14,950 nucleotides of DNA from an uncultured Acetatifactor sp. (GTDB lineage: Bacteria > Bacillota > Clostridia > Lachnospirales > Lachnospiraceae), in contig CAJTZD010000079.1 in NCBI GenBank assembly GCA_910584235.1, forward strand, positions 1 to 14,950. Direction: 5' to 3'. The notes under the pieces were generated by a model that searched no databases, had not been told where the DNA came from, and saw only the letters and a list, made by a program, of their open reading frames with translations. A program made the position numbers and the translations under genes. This document shows positions 6,451 to 14,007 of the stretch, piece by piece. The first letter of the stretch is position 1. Each line of letters opens with the position of its first letter.

Positions 6451-7356
6451 CTAAGAAATGTGCATGGCTTCTTTCATCGCTCCATACGCTTCCCGTGCAA
6501 GCTCCGCGTCCACCCTGGCCCCTGTCCAGAGCTCATAGGCTATAATGCCCTGGTACAGCAGCATCTTCAGCCCTCCAAAAGCCCTGCCGCCGCTTTCTTC
6601 CGTCAGCCTCATGAATCGGGTTCTGGCCGGGTTGAAGACAAGGTCGTATCCAGTCTTTATTTTCTTATAAAAAGCCGCGTCCTCCACCACCGCCTCTTCC
6701 GTCTTGGGGAACATCCCTACATTGGTGGCCTGGATGGCAAGGTACTCGTCCCCTGGGAGATCCGCGTATTCCGCCAGCCTCCGGGCCCGGGCAAGCCCCC
6801 GGTCCGCCAGAGCGTTTACCTCATCCGCTATCCGCTGCGCTTTCTCCGGAGTACGGTTCAGAATCACAATCTGCCGCACACCTTTTTGCGCCGCCAGGAT
6901 AGCCACGGCCCGGGCCACACCCCCGGCTCCCAGAATCAATACATCCTCGCCCTCTATCTTCACGCCGTCCTCGCACATGGCGCGGTAGAGCCCGGGCATG
7001 TCCGTATTATAGCCCTTAAAACCTCCCTCTGTCCGCACCAGGGTGTTCACCGCGCCGATGGTCTCTGCCAGCGGGTCAATCTCCTTTAAATAGGGAATCA
7101 CGTCCCTTTTATAGGGAACCGTCACATTCACTCCCAGCAGATTCAGGGCATAGGCGCCCTGCACCGCCTCCCCCGCCTGCCCCTGTGGCACGCGAAAGGG
7201 AACATAGACCAGATTCTCCCCCAGTCTCCTCGCCAGTGTATTATGTATGGCCGGCGACATAGTGTGTTCCACCGGATTCCCCATCACTCCGCAGACGCGG
7301 GTAAAGCCGTCTATCTTCATAACCGTCTCCTCTGTTTCCTGCAGGACATCAGGCAT
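6451..7356 (-). CDS. aroE: Shikimate dehydrogenase (NADP)
   Basis: Reduces 3-dehydroshikimate to shikimate, the step between the two activities of the downstream fusion. 301 residues from the first ATG. Motifs in that numbering: GNPVEHTMSP (26-35) for shikimate binding, catalytic Lys83 in NVTVPYK, Asp119 in GYNTDM, Rossmann GAGGVARA (143-150), NRT for NADP 2'-phosphate recognition, and a C-terminal GLKMLLYQG. Two starts are possible. ATG 7356 has GGAGGAGG and overlaps the yqeG stop by 8 bases (translational coupling). ATG 7320 (MKIDGFTRVCGV) has GAGGAG at 6 bases and fits the family N-terminus better. It is the middle gene of the operon; about 100 bases separate it from the aroKQ start used here. 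Confidence 0.95.
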   Translation of the reverse strand: MPDVLQETEETVMKIDGFTRVCGVMGNPVEHTMSPAIHNTLARRLGENLVYVPFRVPQGQAGEAVQGAYALNLLGVNVTVPYKRDVIPYLKEIDPLAETIGAVNTLVRTEGGFKGYNTDMPGLYRAMCEDGVKIEGEDVLILGAGGVARAVAILAAQKGVRQIVILNRTPEKAQRIADEVNALADRGLARARRLAEYADLPGDEYLAIQATNVGMFPKTEEAVVEDAAFYKKIKTGYDLVFNPARTRFMRLTEESGGRAFGGLKMLLYQGIIAYELWTGARVDAELAREAYGAMKEAMHIS

Positions 7357-7852
7357 TTTTCCTCCTCCGATGATAGAAAAACAGCACGATCCGCTCCAAC
7401 CGGCGCTTGAGCACGATCTGGATTTCCTCCCTGGGATGGATAGGCTTCACCAGATAGGTGACGATCCCTGCCCTCCTGGCTCCCCACACATCCGTGAACA
7501 GCTGGTCTCCCACGAACAGAGTGCTCTCCGGCAAAGTTCCCATCCGTTCCATGGCTTTCTCATACCCGGCCCGTCCGGGCTTGCCTGCGTTAAAGATGTA
7601 TTCCGATGCCACACTGTCGGCAAAGGACTTCACCCTGGGCTCCTTATTGTTGGACAGCAGCACGGTCCTAAAGCCCAGCTTCCGCAGGCCTGCGAAAAAG
7701 TCCGCCGCCCTCCCGTCCGCGGGCGCGCCGTGAGGCACCAGGGTGTTGTCGATATCGAAGATGACTCCTCTGTATCCCCTTTCGTAAAGCCCTTTATAAT
7801 CAATTTCATAAGCGTTCTGCGCTTCGTGGTCCGGATAAAAGATTTCTAACAT
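7349..7852 (-). CDS. yqeG: YqeG-family HAD phosphatase
   Basis: 167 residues, a haloacid dehalogenase superfamily class IIIA phosphatase. Motif I is DIDNTLV with nucleophile and acid Asp33 and Asp35, motif II is the Ser of LLSNN, motif III is Lys91 in AGKPGR, and motif IV is GDQLFTD. The physiological substrate of YqeG proteins is not settled; members near aroE are very common in Firmicutes. I chose ATG 7852 because it has GGGAG upstream and gives the family-like start MLEIFYPD. An ATG four codons upstream (7864) has a poor site. The C-terminus is very basic (RRLERIVLFFYHRRRKNA). It is the first gene of the operon and its stop overlaps aroE. A promoter precedes it at 7911-7940. Confidence 0.92.
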   Translation of the reverse strand: MLEIFYPDHEAQNAYEIDYKGLYERGYRGVIFDIDNTLVPHGAPADGRAADFFAGLRKLGFRTVLLSNNKEPRVKSFADSVASEYIFNAGKPGRAGYEKAMERMGTLPESTLFVGDQLFTDVWGARRAGIVTYLVKPIHPREEIQIVLKRRLERIVLFFYHRRRKNA

Positions 7853-7910
7853 GTCTCTCCCCATGCCGTTCTTTCATAAAAATATGCCTCTGCATCCAGC
7901 GGCCTTTAAC

Positions 7911-7940
7911 ACTATAGCATGTGTGGCCCATGAATTTCAA
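7911..7940 (-). promoter_or_regulatory. Promoter of the yqeG-aroE-aroKQ operon
   Basis: TTGAAA (7935-7940), an 18-base spacer and TATAGT (7911-7916) on the minus strand. TGC directly before the -10 adds an extended -10 element. The predicted leader is about 55 bases with no evident riboswitch. The rest of the 235-base divergent gap up to ogt is AT-rich, with no second promoter I can call firmly. Confidence 0.7.
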
Positions 7941-8087
7941 GGCTTTTCGCAGACATTTCAATAATTTCTCATTTTACCGATATCATTTATCCGTTTTGTA
8001 TGATAAAATTACGCTTAGGTGTCTGGCCGCCATCCGTACAGGCACGGGCTGCCAGATCCTTTAATCTATAATAAAAGGATGCGCCAA

Positions 8088-8621
8088 ATGCAGTATATAA
8101 ATCATTACAAATCACCTATGGGCAGTATTCTGCTCGCCGCTGATGAAACAGGGATTACCGGATTATGGTTTGATGGAGCAAAATACTATGCCCGCGGCCT
8201 TGGCCCGGAGTGCAAAGAGAAAGCCTTGCCCGTCTTTGAACAGGCAAAGCAATGGCTGACAATCTATTTTTCGGGCAGAGAGCCGCATTTTTATCCGCCT
8301 GTCCACCTCACCGGCACCCCTTTTCAGCTTTCCGTATGGACCGTCCTGCAAAAGATACCTTACGGAAAAACTGTCGCTTACGGAGAAATCGCAAAAGAGA
8401 TCATGGGGCAAAAAGGGCTCTCCCGAATGTCTGCACAGGCAGTAGGCGGTGCAGTCGGACACAATAAAATCTCTATTATTGTCCCCTGTCACAGAGTCGT
8501 CGGCACAAACGGATGCCTGACGGGATATGCCGGCGGAATAGACAGGAAAGTGAGACTACTGACTTTGGAAAACGTTGATATGCAGCATCTGTTTATCCCC
8601 ACAAAGGGAACGGCATTGTGA
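8088..8621 (+). CDS. ogt: Methylated-DNA--[protein]-cysteine S-methyltransferase
   Basis: 177 residues. Removes alkyl groups from O6-alkylguanine by irreversible transfer to its own cysteine. The active-site motif is IIVPCHRVVG with Cys134; the preceding TPFQLSVW..L..IPYGKTVAYGEIA (about 77-102) is the DNA-binding region, and LTGYAGGIDRK follows the active site. In the AxAVGGAVGHN motif the residue usually occupied by the arginine finger (Arg128 in human MGMT) is Gln117. I believe this occurs in other Firmicutes, but have not checked. ATG 8088 has AAAAGG at 9 bases; the frame is open upstream to 8019, and ATG 8079 is the next alternative. It is the only clear plus-strand gene and converges on the HTH-methyltransferase gene with 12 bases between stops. 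Confidence 0.94.
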   Translation: MQYINHYKSPMGSILLAADETGITGLWFDGAKYYARGLGPECKEKALPVFEQAKQWLTIYFSGREPHFYPPVHLTGTPFQLSVWTVLQKIPYGKTVAYGEIAKEIMGQKGLSRMSAQAVGGAVGHNKISIIVPCHRVVGTNGCLTGYAGGIDRKVRLLTLENVDMQHLFIPTKGTAL

Positions 8622-8633
8622 TTCCAATCGGGG

Positions 8634-10061
8634 CTAAGCCTGTTTTTCGGATACGCACAGATACTCTCCCATCCACTGCATAATCTCGTTTTCAAAGGGA
8701 AACGTGTCTGTCTCCGGCGCGGGCAACTCCCCGTAGATTTCTTTTGTCTCCGTGGAGGAATACCCCGTCTCCCGGCAGATTTCCTCCCACTCTTCAATAT
8801 CGTAAAGCTTCTCATGCAGGGAGTAGCTTTCATCCAAGGAATAGTACAGCCGTTCCCATTTTTTCGTATTCTCCGAGGCATGGTCTCCCAGGATGCTGAT
8901 GTTATAGACCGCATGACCTCCGGGCTTCAGCACCCGGTATGCCTCCCGGAAGCCGTCCATCATCTTGGTCTGCATGCTCTCAAAGCCGCCGTTGGACACC
9001 ACCATGTCGATACAGCCGTCCCGGACGGGCAGGCGGGCGCAGTCGCAGGCCAGGCAGACGATATCCACATAAGGGTTCGCCATCTCCTCGGTGAAATACC
9101 GTTTGTTGTATTTGAGGATGCGGTGGGAGACATCCGTCATGATCACCAGACAGGGCCAGTTGATGCGCTGCAGGTCGTATTTAAGCCCGCCCCCGGTGCC
9201 GCAGGCAATGTCCAGGATGATTCGGGGACGGAGTTTTTTCATAGTCTGCCAGCGTACCTCGCTGCAGGGAACCGCTCCCATCTGATAGCGCGGGTTCCCC
9301 GGGTGGCGCTGTTCTCCGAGATAGTCCTGATAGTTCTTCATGTACAGGGACCAGAGTTCGCCCGGAATCTCCCGGGAGCCGAAATAGACGACGCCGTCCG
9401 TCACATCATAGCGGTGACCGTTTTTACAGGCAAAACATACCTTACATTCATCCTTATTTTCGTCCCTGTTTTCCGTCAAAAGCCTTTCGCCGCATTCCGG
9501 GCAGCGCATCAGTTCCGCAAGCCGCAGCAGCCCCGGCTCGGCATTTCCCATCATTTCCCCCAGAGACTTTGCGAAATACGGCGCCGTCTCCCGCAGCGTG
9601 TTCTCTCCCACTATGCTGGCGGGAATGGATACCTTCCGCTCCTCTTGCAATGTCCCTGCCTCCATACGCGCAATGCCCGCCTGGATCCACAGTTCCAGGT
9701 TCCCCCTGGACATTTCCCTGGCAATGTTTCCAAGCTCTGTGTCGGAGCAGTAGGTGGACAGGCTCTGCAGGAGTCTGCGCCTCTCGACATCGGGAAAGAG
9801 GGCCTCTATGCTGGCGGGAAGCTCTTTCTGGACGCTTTTCTGGGCAAAGAGCAGGTCGCCCTCCACGATGCTGTCTATGGTCATGCGGAAAAGCCAGGCC
9901 AACTCCCGGAACATGTCGATGTCCGGCAGATTCTTTCCGCCCTCCCATTTGCTGACGGCCTGTGCGCTGACGCCCAGCTTGTCCGCCAGCGCCTGCTGGG
10001 ACAGACCTGCTTTCTTGCGCAGGACTGCTATCCTGATGCCTATCTGTTCGCGGTCTATCAT
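8634..10061 (-). CDS. XRE-type regulator fused to zinc ribbon and SAM-dependent methyltransferase
   Basis: 475 residues with three parts. Residues about 5-67 are a Cro/CI (XRE) helix-turn-helix, with LSQQALADKLGVSAQAVSKW and a KNLPDIDMF tail typical of single-copy repressors. Residues about 70-185 are a helical linker I cannot place. Residues 187-228 resemble the zinc ribbon of RlmA rRNA methyltransferases: Cys187, Cys190, then Cys206/209/212 and His216, ending HRYDVTDGVVYFG. Residues about 278-400 are a class I methyltransferase with motif I LDIACGTGGG (282-291), acidic Asp310 in MTDVS, DCARLPV for motif III, and VLKPGGH. The methyl acceptor is unknown. Sequence-specific DNA binding is expected from the HTH, and palindromes overlapping its own promoter suggest autoregulation. 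AAGGAGG lies 7 bases before the start. Confidence 0.9.
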   Translation of the reverse strand: MIDREQIGIRIAVLRKKAGLSQQALADKLGVSAQAVSKWEGGKNLPDIDMFRELAWLFRMTIDSIVEGDLLFAQKSVQKELPASIEALFPDVERRRLLQSLSTYCSDTELGNIAREMSRGNLELWIQAGIARMEAGTLQEERKVSIPASIVGENTLRETAPYFAKSLGEMMGNAEPGLLRLAELMRCPECGERLLTENRDENKDECKVCFACKNGHRYDVTDGVVYFGSREIPGELWSLYMKNYQDYLGEQRHPGNPRYQMGAVPCSEVRWQTMKKLRPRIILDIACGTGGGLKYDLQRINWPCLVIMTDVSHRILKYNKRYFTEEMANPYVDIVCLACDCARLPVRDGCIDMVVSNGGFESMQTKMMDGFREAYRVLKPGGHAVYNISILGDHASENTKKWERLYYSLDESYSLHEKLYDIEEWEEICRETGYSSTETKEIYGELPAPETDTFPFENEIMQWMGEYLCVSEKQA

Positions 10062-10102
10062 TTCGGTTCCTCCTTATTTCGGCCTTTTCATGCCTTGATT
10101 AA

Positions 10103-10136
10103 GGATATTATATCCGGATATAGCGGGGGGATGCAA
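10103..10136 (-). promoter_or_regulatory. Promoter with overlapping palindromic operator of the HTH-methyltransferase gene
   Basis: The minus strand has TTGCAT (10131-10136), an 18-base spacer and a perfect TATAAT (10107-10112). The -10 lies inside two overlapping palindromes: GGATATTATATCC (10103-10115) and TATATCCGGATATA (10109-10122). Together they present three GGATAT half-sites in alternating orientation. An XRE dimer binding here would block RNA polymerase. The site is 42-61 bases upstream of the start codon. Confidence 0.65.
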
Positions 10137-10168
10137 GAACGCAGAGGTTGATATTTCCAGGGGTGGAC

Positions 10169-10325
10169 TCAACCGAGACGCTCAATCAATCGATTTTCTA
10201 TGCTACTGCCCACCGCGGGCGTTTTATCTCTATTTCGACATAAAATAGTCATAAATCCGCCTTTTAATTCCTCAACGGCTGGCTTGAGCAATCCGCCGGC
10301 ACCCCCATACTTCAATTATTTTCAT
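10169..10325 (-). pseudogene. Possible decayed C-terminal scrap of an ATP-binding (AlbA/RecG-like) protein
   Basis: On the minus strand one frame reads MKIIEVWG from 10325 and then drifts to a stop. The next frame reads LLKPAVEELKGGFMTILCR and continues to a stop at 10169. The order EVWG, then KPxxEELxGGFMxxxxR resembles the end of proteins with a HATPase_c_4 domain (often IExWGRGI ... GLPEPEFEE ... GGFxVTFYR). Both frames would be needed, so if real it is a frameshifted remnant lacking nearly all of the gene. Recognition is by eye from short matches, so confidence is low. No start signal is present. A 14-bp palindrome, TTTCATATATGAAA (10320-10333), overlaps its 5' end. Confidence 0.3.
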
Positions 10326-10407
10326 ATATGAAAGGCCCCAGAAATGGGAAAAGCAAAAAGAGGTAGAAAATTTATTATTTTGCCAATGTCTTCTCTTCTC
10401 AAAATGG

Positions 10408-10438
10408 AGAGGGAGCAGGTTTGGCCCCTGCTCCCTCT
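10408..10438. terminator. Strong intrinsic terminator hairpin
   Basis: A perfect 11-bp GC-rich stem, GAGGGAGCAGG / CCTGCTCCCTC (12 with a flanking A-T pair), has a 7-base loop. On the plus strand TTTT follows directly; on the minus strand TTTT follows after three bases (CCA). It lies about 35 bases after the end of the broken TM-helix gene, so it probably ends leftward transcription from uxuA-uxuB through that remnant. No plus-strand gene precedes it. Confidence 0.75.
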
Positions 10439-10473
10439 TTTGGCGAACAGACTGTGCTGCCGTCCGTTCTTCC

Positions 10474-11039
10474 TCATTCTTCTTTCCTGTCCTCCGCAGA
10501 CTCCCCGTCGGACTTCTCCATATTGTCCTCCAGCTTCTTCAGGGCATGGGACGCAAAATCCCTGCCGCCCACGCCGAAAGCGATGGCACCAGCAGTCTGA
10601 AAGCAGTGTTCACGATGTCCGCTGCGATACCAAGCTGGCTCAGAACCATGAATGCGCCCACTACCAGGATGGCGCACTTTGCAACCACCGCATAGTTTTT
10701 GAAACCGTTCTTGCGAAGAGTCTTTTCAGCCACAGCCCCTGCGATGAAGCACAGCACCAGAATCAATACGGCGCTCAGGACAGCAGGCATGTAGCCGATG
10801 ACCGCTGCACCGATACTGGTCAGTACCTCCAGCTTCAGGACATTTACGCCCTCCACTGCGAAGAAGATTACCACAACCGCATAAACCACGCCGCCCACGA
10901 ACTTGCTCAGGCAAAAAGACCGCTTGTCGTTGTTCTCAAGGAGCTTCGTGAGCTTGGCATCCAGCCCTGCGGACGCAATCAGGCGGGTCACGATCTGTCC
11001 CACGAATTTGCCGATCATGCAGCCGATGACGATGATCAG
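10474..11039 (-). pseudogene. TM-helix (MscS-associated) membrane protein gene, 5'-truncated and frameshifted
   Basis: The minus strand reads LIIVIGCMIGKFVGQIVTRL, a linker LDAKLTKLLEN, then three hydrophobic helices and SQLGIAADIVNTAFRLLV. This matches small membrane proteins carrying the conserved TM helix repeat found with mechanosensitive channels. Near 10585-10595 the frame must change (net loss of one base modulo three) to continue as AIAFGVGGRDFASHALKKLE to a stop at 10474. Without the shift, translation ends at 10539 in unrelated residues. At the 5' end homology starts at 11039, overlapping the uxuB stop, with no ribosome binding site and a stop a few codons upstream, so the N-terminal part is missing. 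It is a pseudogene unless the shift is a sequencing error and an unusual start is used. Confidence 0.75.
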
Positions 11040-12619
11040 CGCGCGGACACATACTTATGCAGCGTCCTGCGCACCGCGCCGGGACCTGCGAACAACTCCG
11101 CGGCCATTGCCTCGATTCTCTCCCCAAGTCCGGCTGCGTACAGATCCACGCCGAACACATCCGTGCGGCCAAACAGCTCTTTCAGGCAGGAGAAGTCCTG
11201 CTCTCCCTCTTTCACCTCCAGAGGCGCCACGATGGCGCGAAGCTCCTCCAGCAGCGGATCCGGCGACGGCTCGAAAACCTTGCCCGCATCGTCGATGCCC
11301 CGCAGATACCGGGCATATCCCGCCAGTACTAACGGCAATAGCACCAGATCGTCCATGTTCAGGCCTCTCGCCTGATAGGCCTTGATAGTCTCGCCGAAGC
11401 GGATGGGAATCTTCTGGCTGGTGTCCGTGGCGATGCGCTGAGGCGCGTCCGGCATAAAAGGATTGGGCAGGCGGCGGTTCAGCACGGCATCGATGAAGTC
11501 CGCGGGCTTTAAGACGCCCGGATCCGTCACCACCGGCATGGCCTCGATATGGCCCAGCTTGGTGATCAGGCCTCTGATATCCTCGTCCGCCATCTCCGCG
11601 GAAATCAGATCATAGTCCAAAAGGCATCCGTAGATGGACATGGCGGTATGCAGAGGATTCAGGCAGGTGCAGACTTTCATCCGCTCCACCTTGTCCACGG
11701 TCTCCCTGTCCACATACATGACGCCGCCCAGCTCCAGGGGCGGACGGCCATTGGTATAATTGTCCTCGATGACCAGGTACTCCGTCTCCTCCGCGTTGAC
11801 GAAAGGCGCGGTGTAGGTGCGCTTGTCGGTAAGGATGGTGTAATTGTCCTCGAAGCCGTCCTCCGCCAGCATCTTCTGCACCTTTTCGTCCGGGCGGGGC
11901 GTGATCTTGTCGATCATGCTCCAGGGATAGGTCACTTTTTCCGGATCCTGCACATACGCCAGGAATTCCCCGGGAACCAGTCCCTCCTGCGCCCACTTTG
12001 TGGCATAGGCGATGACAGCGGCCTTTACCTTGTCCCCATTGTGGGAGCAGTTGTCCATGCTCTGCACCGTAAGAGGCAGCTTTCCGGCCAGGAAGCGTTC
12101 GTATAGAAGCAATGTCACCTTGCCCATGATCAGCGCAGGCTTCAGGCCACGCTCCAAATCCGCCGGAGCCACTCCGTACCCTTTCTCCGTGATGGTAAAG
12201 GAAATCATCTCCAGGCTGGGATTTGCGAAAATCTCCGCCAGGCGGGCCCAATCGCTCTCAAACTGCGCGTCCGCTTTCAGACTCTCCGTCACGGAAGCAA
12301 TGACCTTTTTCTGGATGTTACCGTCGGACTGCAGGCACACCAGCAGGCTTAAATTGTCATAGGGCGCGTAGGCTTTGTCGATGATTTCGAAGTCGAAGCC
12401 CTCGGCCACAATGACGCCTCTGTCATATTTCCCCGAGTCCAGGGCCTGCTGCAGGATAGCCGCCGGGAACGCGCGGAACAGATTCCCTGCCCCGAAATGC
12501 ACCCAGGCAGGCTCCGCATGGGTCTTGGCCCGCACGGCCTCAATGTCGAACCGAGGCAGCTGATATCCTTTTTCCGCCCACTCAGGGCCGATTCCATTCT
12601 TTATGTCAATCAGTTTCAT
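11036..12619 (-). CDS. uxuB: Fructuronate reductase / mannitol dehydrogenase family protein
   Basis: 527 residues, a member of the polyol-specific long-chain dehydrogenases. The nucleotide-binding VHFGAGNLFRA is at 40-50, TEKGY at 144-148, and the substrate region SMDNCSHNGDKV at 187-198. LNPLHTAMSIYG is further on, with catalytic Lys expected in the C-terminal half. UxuB interconverts D-fructuronate and D-mannonate with NAD(H). Adjacency to uxuA makes this the most likely activity; mannitol or tagaturonate use cannot be excluded by sequence. The start ATG follows GGAG at 10 bases. It is 235 bases downstream of uxuA, with a nested hairpin between. Its last codon and stop abut the truncated TM-helix gene, so the final few residues (KYVSAR) may derive from the junction. 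Confidence 0.9.
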   Translation of the reverse strand: MKLIDIKNGIGPEWAEKGYQLPRFDIEAVRAKTHAEPAWVHFGAGNLFRAFPAAILQQALDSGKYDRGVIVAEGFDFEIIDKAYAPYDNLSLLVCLQSDGNIQKKVIASVTESLKADAQFESDWARLAEIFANPSLEMISFTITEKGYGVAPADLERGLKPALIMGKVTLLLYERFLAGKLPLTVQSMDNCSHNGDKVKAAVIAYATKWAQEGLVPGEFLAYVQDPEKVTYPWSMIDKITPRPDEKVQKMLAEDGFEDNYTILTDKRTYTAPFVNAEETEYLVIEDNYTNGRPPLELGGVMYVDRETVDKVERMKVCTCLNPLHTAMSIYGCLLDYDLISAEMADEDIRGLITKLGHIEAMPVVTDPGVLKPADFIDAVLNRRLPNPFMPDAPQRIATDTSQKIPIRFGETIKAYQARGLNMDDLVLLPLVLAGYARYLRGIDDAGKVFEPSPDPLLEELRAIVAPLEVKEGEQDFSCLKELFGRTDVFGVDLYAAGLGERIEAMAAELFAGPGAVRRTLHKYVSAR

Positions 12620-12777
12620 AAATAATAAACTCCTTTTCCCGGAAACCTCTGTCAGAAACCGTCCCCTTTTGCAGAGCAGTTCCTGCAGAGATTTCCTTTT
12701 CTTATGCCGCCATGAATCCCCTGCGGCAACTCTGCCATAAGGCTTATTGTTTGTCAGTATCCGGCTTATCAGCTTTC

Positions 12778-12822
12778 TGTCGATGCTTCAGCCGGATTCG
12801 AAATCCCATGGAAACATCGACA
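12778..12822 (-). promoter_or_regulatory. Nested inverted repeats in the uxuA-uxuB gap
   Basis: The 235-base gap (12620-12854) contains an outer 8-bp inverted repeat TGTCGATG / CATCGACA (12778-12785 and 12815-12822). It encloses a 5-bp inner hairpin GGATT-CGA-AATCC (12794-12806). No U-run follows, so this is not a standard terminator. A TTGACA at about 12845-12850 on the minus strand lacks a well-spaced -10. The element may be an operator, an RNA processing site or an mRNA stabiliser that sets uxuA:uxuB ratios. I see no gene in the gap. Confidence 0.45.
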
Positions 12823-12854
12823 AATACCGGAGCAGTATAGCATCCTGTCAATGC

Positions 12855-13946
12855 CTAAACCGACTTCTCCGCGTCCAATTTATCCAGCATATCCCAGATG
12901 CCCCACATATACATAATGCCCAAAGCGCGATCATACAATCCGTAGCCGGGGCGCACATTGCCGGGACCCTCATTCCACAGATGCCGTCCATGGTCAGGAC
13001 GGATATAGCCCTGGAAACCGCAGTCGTGATAGGCCTTGATGATGTCCAGGATACCCGTGTCCCCATCGCAGTCCCTGTGGCTGGCCTCGGAGAAATCTCC
13101 GTTCTCGAAATGCTTCACGTTGCGGATGTGGGCGAAAGCGATTCTGTCGCAGTGCTTGCGCACTATACTGGCCACATTGTTCTCCGGATTGGCGTTCAGG
13201 CTGCCGGAACACAGGGTCAGGCAGTTATACGGATCGTCCACCATCTCCAGGAAATGGTCCACGGAAGCCGCATCCACCAACAGGCGGGGCAGGCCGAAGA
13301 TATCCCATGGGGGATCGTCCATGTGGATGGCCATCTTAATGTCGCACTCATGGCACACCGGCATCAGCTGCTCCAGGAAGTATTTCAGGTTCTCCCACAG
13401 CTTCTCCTTGGTCACAGGCTTGTATGCCTCGAACAGTTCGTCCAGTTTCGCCATGCGCTCCGGCTCCCAGCCCGGGAACGTGAGGCCGTGGAGATTATTC
13501 AGGATATAGTCCGCCATCTCCTTGGGATCGTCGTGAATCTTGCCTGCTTCGTAGTACAGGGCCGTGGAGCCGTCCCCCACGGGATGGAACAGATCCGTCC
13601 TGGTCCAGTCGAATACCGGCATGAAGTTGTAGCAGATGACCTTGACCCCGAACCTGGACAGATTACGTATTGTCTGGATATAATTTGCGATATACCCGTC
13701 CCGGCTGGGCAGACCGATTTTGATATCGTCATGAACGTTCACGGACTCCACCACGTCCATATTGAAGCCGTAAGGCTCCAACTGTTTCTGCACTTCTGCG
13801 ATTTCTTCCACTTCCCAGACTTCCCCCGGCATCTTGCTGTGCAGCGCCCAAACAATGCTGGTCACGCCCGGAATCTGCTTGATGTCCGAAAGCTTGATGT
13901 CGTCATTGCCCTCGCCGTACCAGCGAAAGCCCATTTGCATTCCCAT
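12855..13946 (-). CDS. uxuA: Mannonate dehydratase
   Basis: 363 residues; dehydrates D-mannonate to 2-keto-3-deoxy-D-gluconate. It begins with the family signature FRWYG (7-11), followed by GVTSIVWALHSKMPGEVW (27-44). Other landmarks are YNFMPVFDWTRTD (106-118), AIHMDDPPWDIFG (206-218), LCSGSLNANPENN (245-257), FAHIRNVKH (271-279) and RPDHGRHLWNEGPGN (316-330). His208, Cys246, His273 and Asp318 are likely ligands of the catalytic Mn2+ by analogy with characterised UxuA proteins. Three ATGs occur in the first five codons; the first has the AGGAGG at about 11 bases. A consensus promoter and a perfect cre-like operator lie upstream. It is expected to be co-transcribed with uxuB. Confidence 0.96.
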   Translation of the reverse strand: MGMQMGFRWYGEGNDDIKLSDIKQIPGVTSIVWALHSKMPGEVWEVEEIAEVQKQLEPYGFNMDVVESVNVHDDIKIGLPSRDGYIANYIQTIRNLSRFGVKVICYNFMPVFDWTRTDLFHPVGDGSTALYYEAGKIHDDPKEMADYILNNLHGLTFPGWEPERMAKLDELFEAYKPVTKEKLWENLKYFLEQLMPVCHECDIKMAIHMDDPPWDIFGLPRLLVDAASVDHFLEMVDDPYNCLTLCSGSLNANPENNVASIVRKHCDRIAFAHIRNVKHFENGDFSEASHRDCDGDTGILDIIKAYHDCGFQGYIRPDHGRHLWNEGPGNVRPGYGLYDRALGIMYMWGIWDMLDKLDAEKSV

Positions 13947-14007
13947 ATAAAGCTATCCCTCCTGTTTTCTATATTTTTCAGTCTTCCATATTGGAGCCAA
14001 AGCGCAC

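Noticed and set aside
7965..8018. Plus-strand promoter for ogt
   Set aside because: TATGAT and TAAAAT are present, but no -35-like hexamer lies at 16-18 bases from either, so I could not place it.
8024..8065. Possible structured leader before ogt (TCTGGC ... GCCAGA)
   Set aside because: Only a 6-bp stem with a loop of over 20 bases; no second helix or riboswitch-like motif.
8814..10151. Plus-strand 445-codon open frame opposite the HTH-methyltransferase gene
   Set aside because: Antisense shadow of a gene with three recognisable domains; composition rich in His/Gln/Val is typical of reverse-frame artefacts.
10585..10605. Programmed -1 frameshift in the TM-helix gene
   Set aside because: The region CTG CTG GTG CCA TCG has no slippery heptamer and the gene also lacks its 5' end, so decay is simpler.
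10344..11375. Long plus-strand open frame of 343 codons across the decayed zone and uxuB end
   Set aside because: It runs antisense through the TM-helix remnant and uxuB, has no ribosome binding site, is rich in Ser/Pro/Arg/His, and has no recognisable motif. It is a GC-rich shadow frame.
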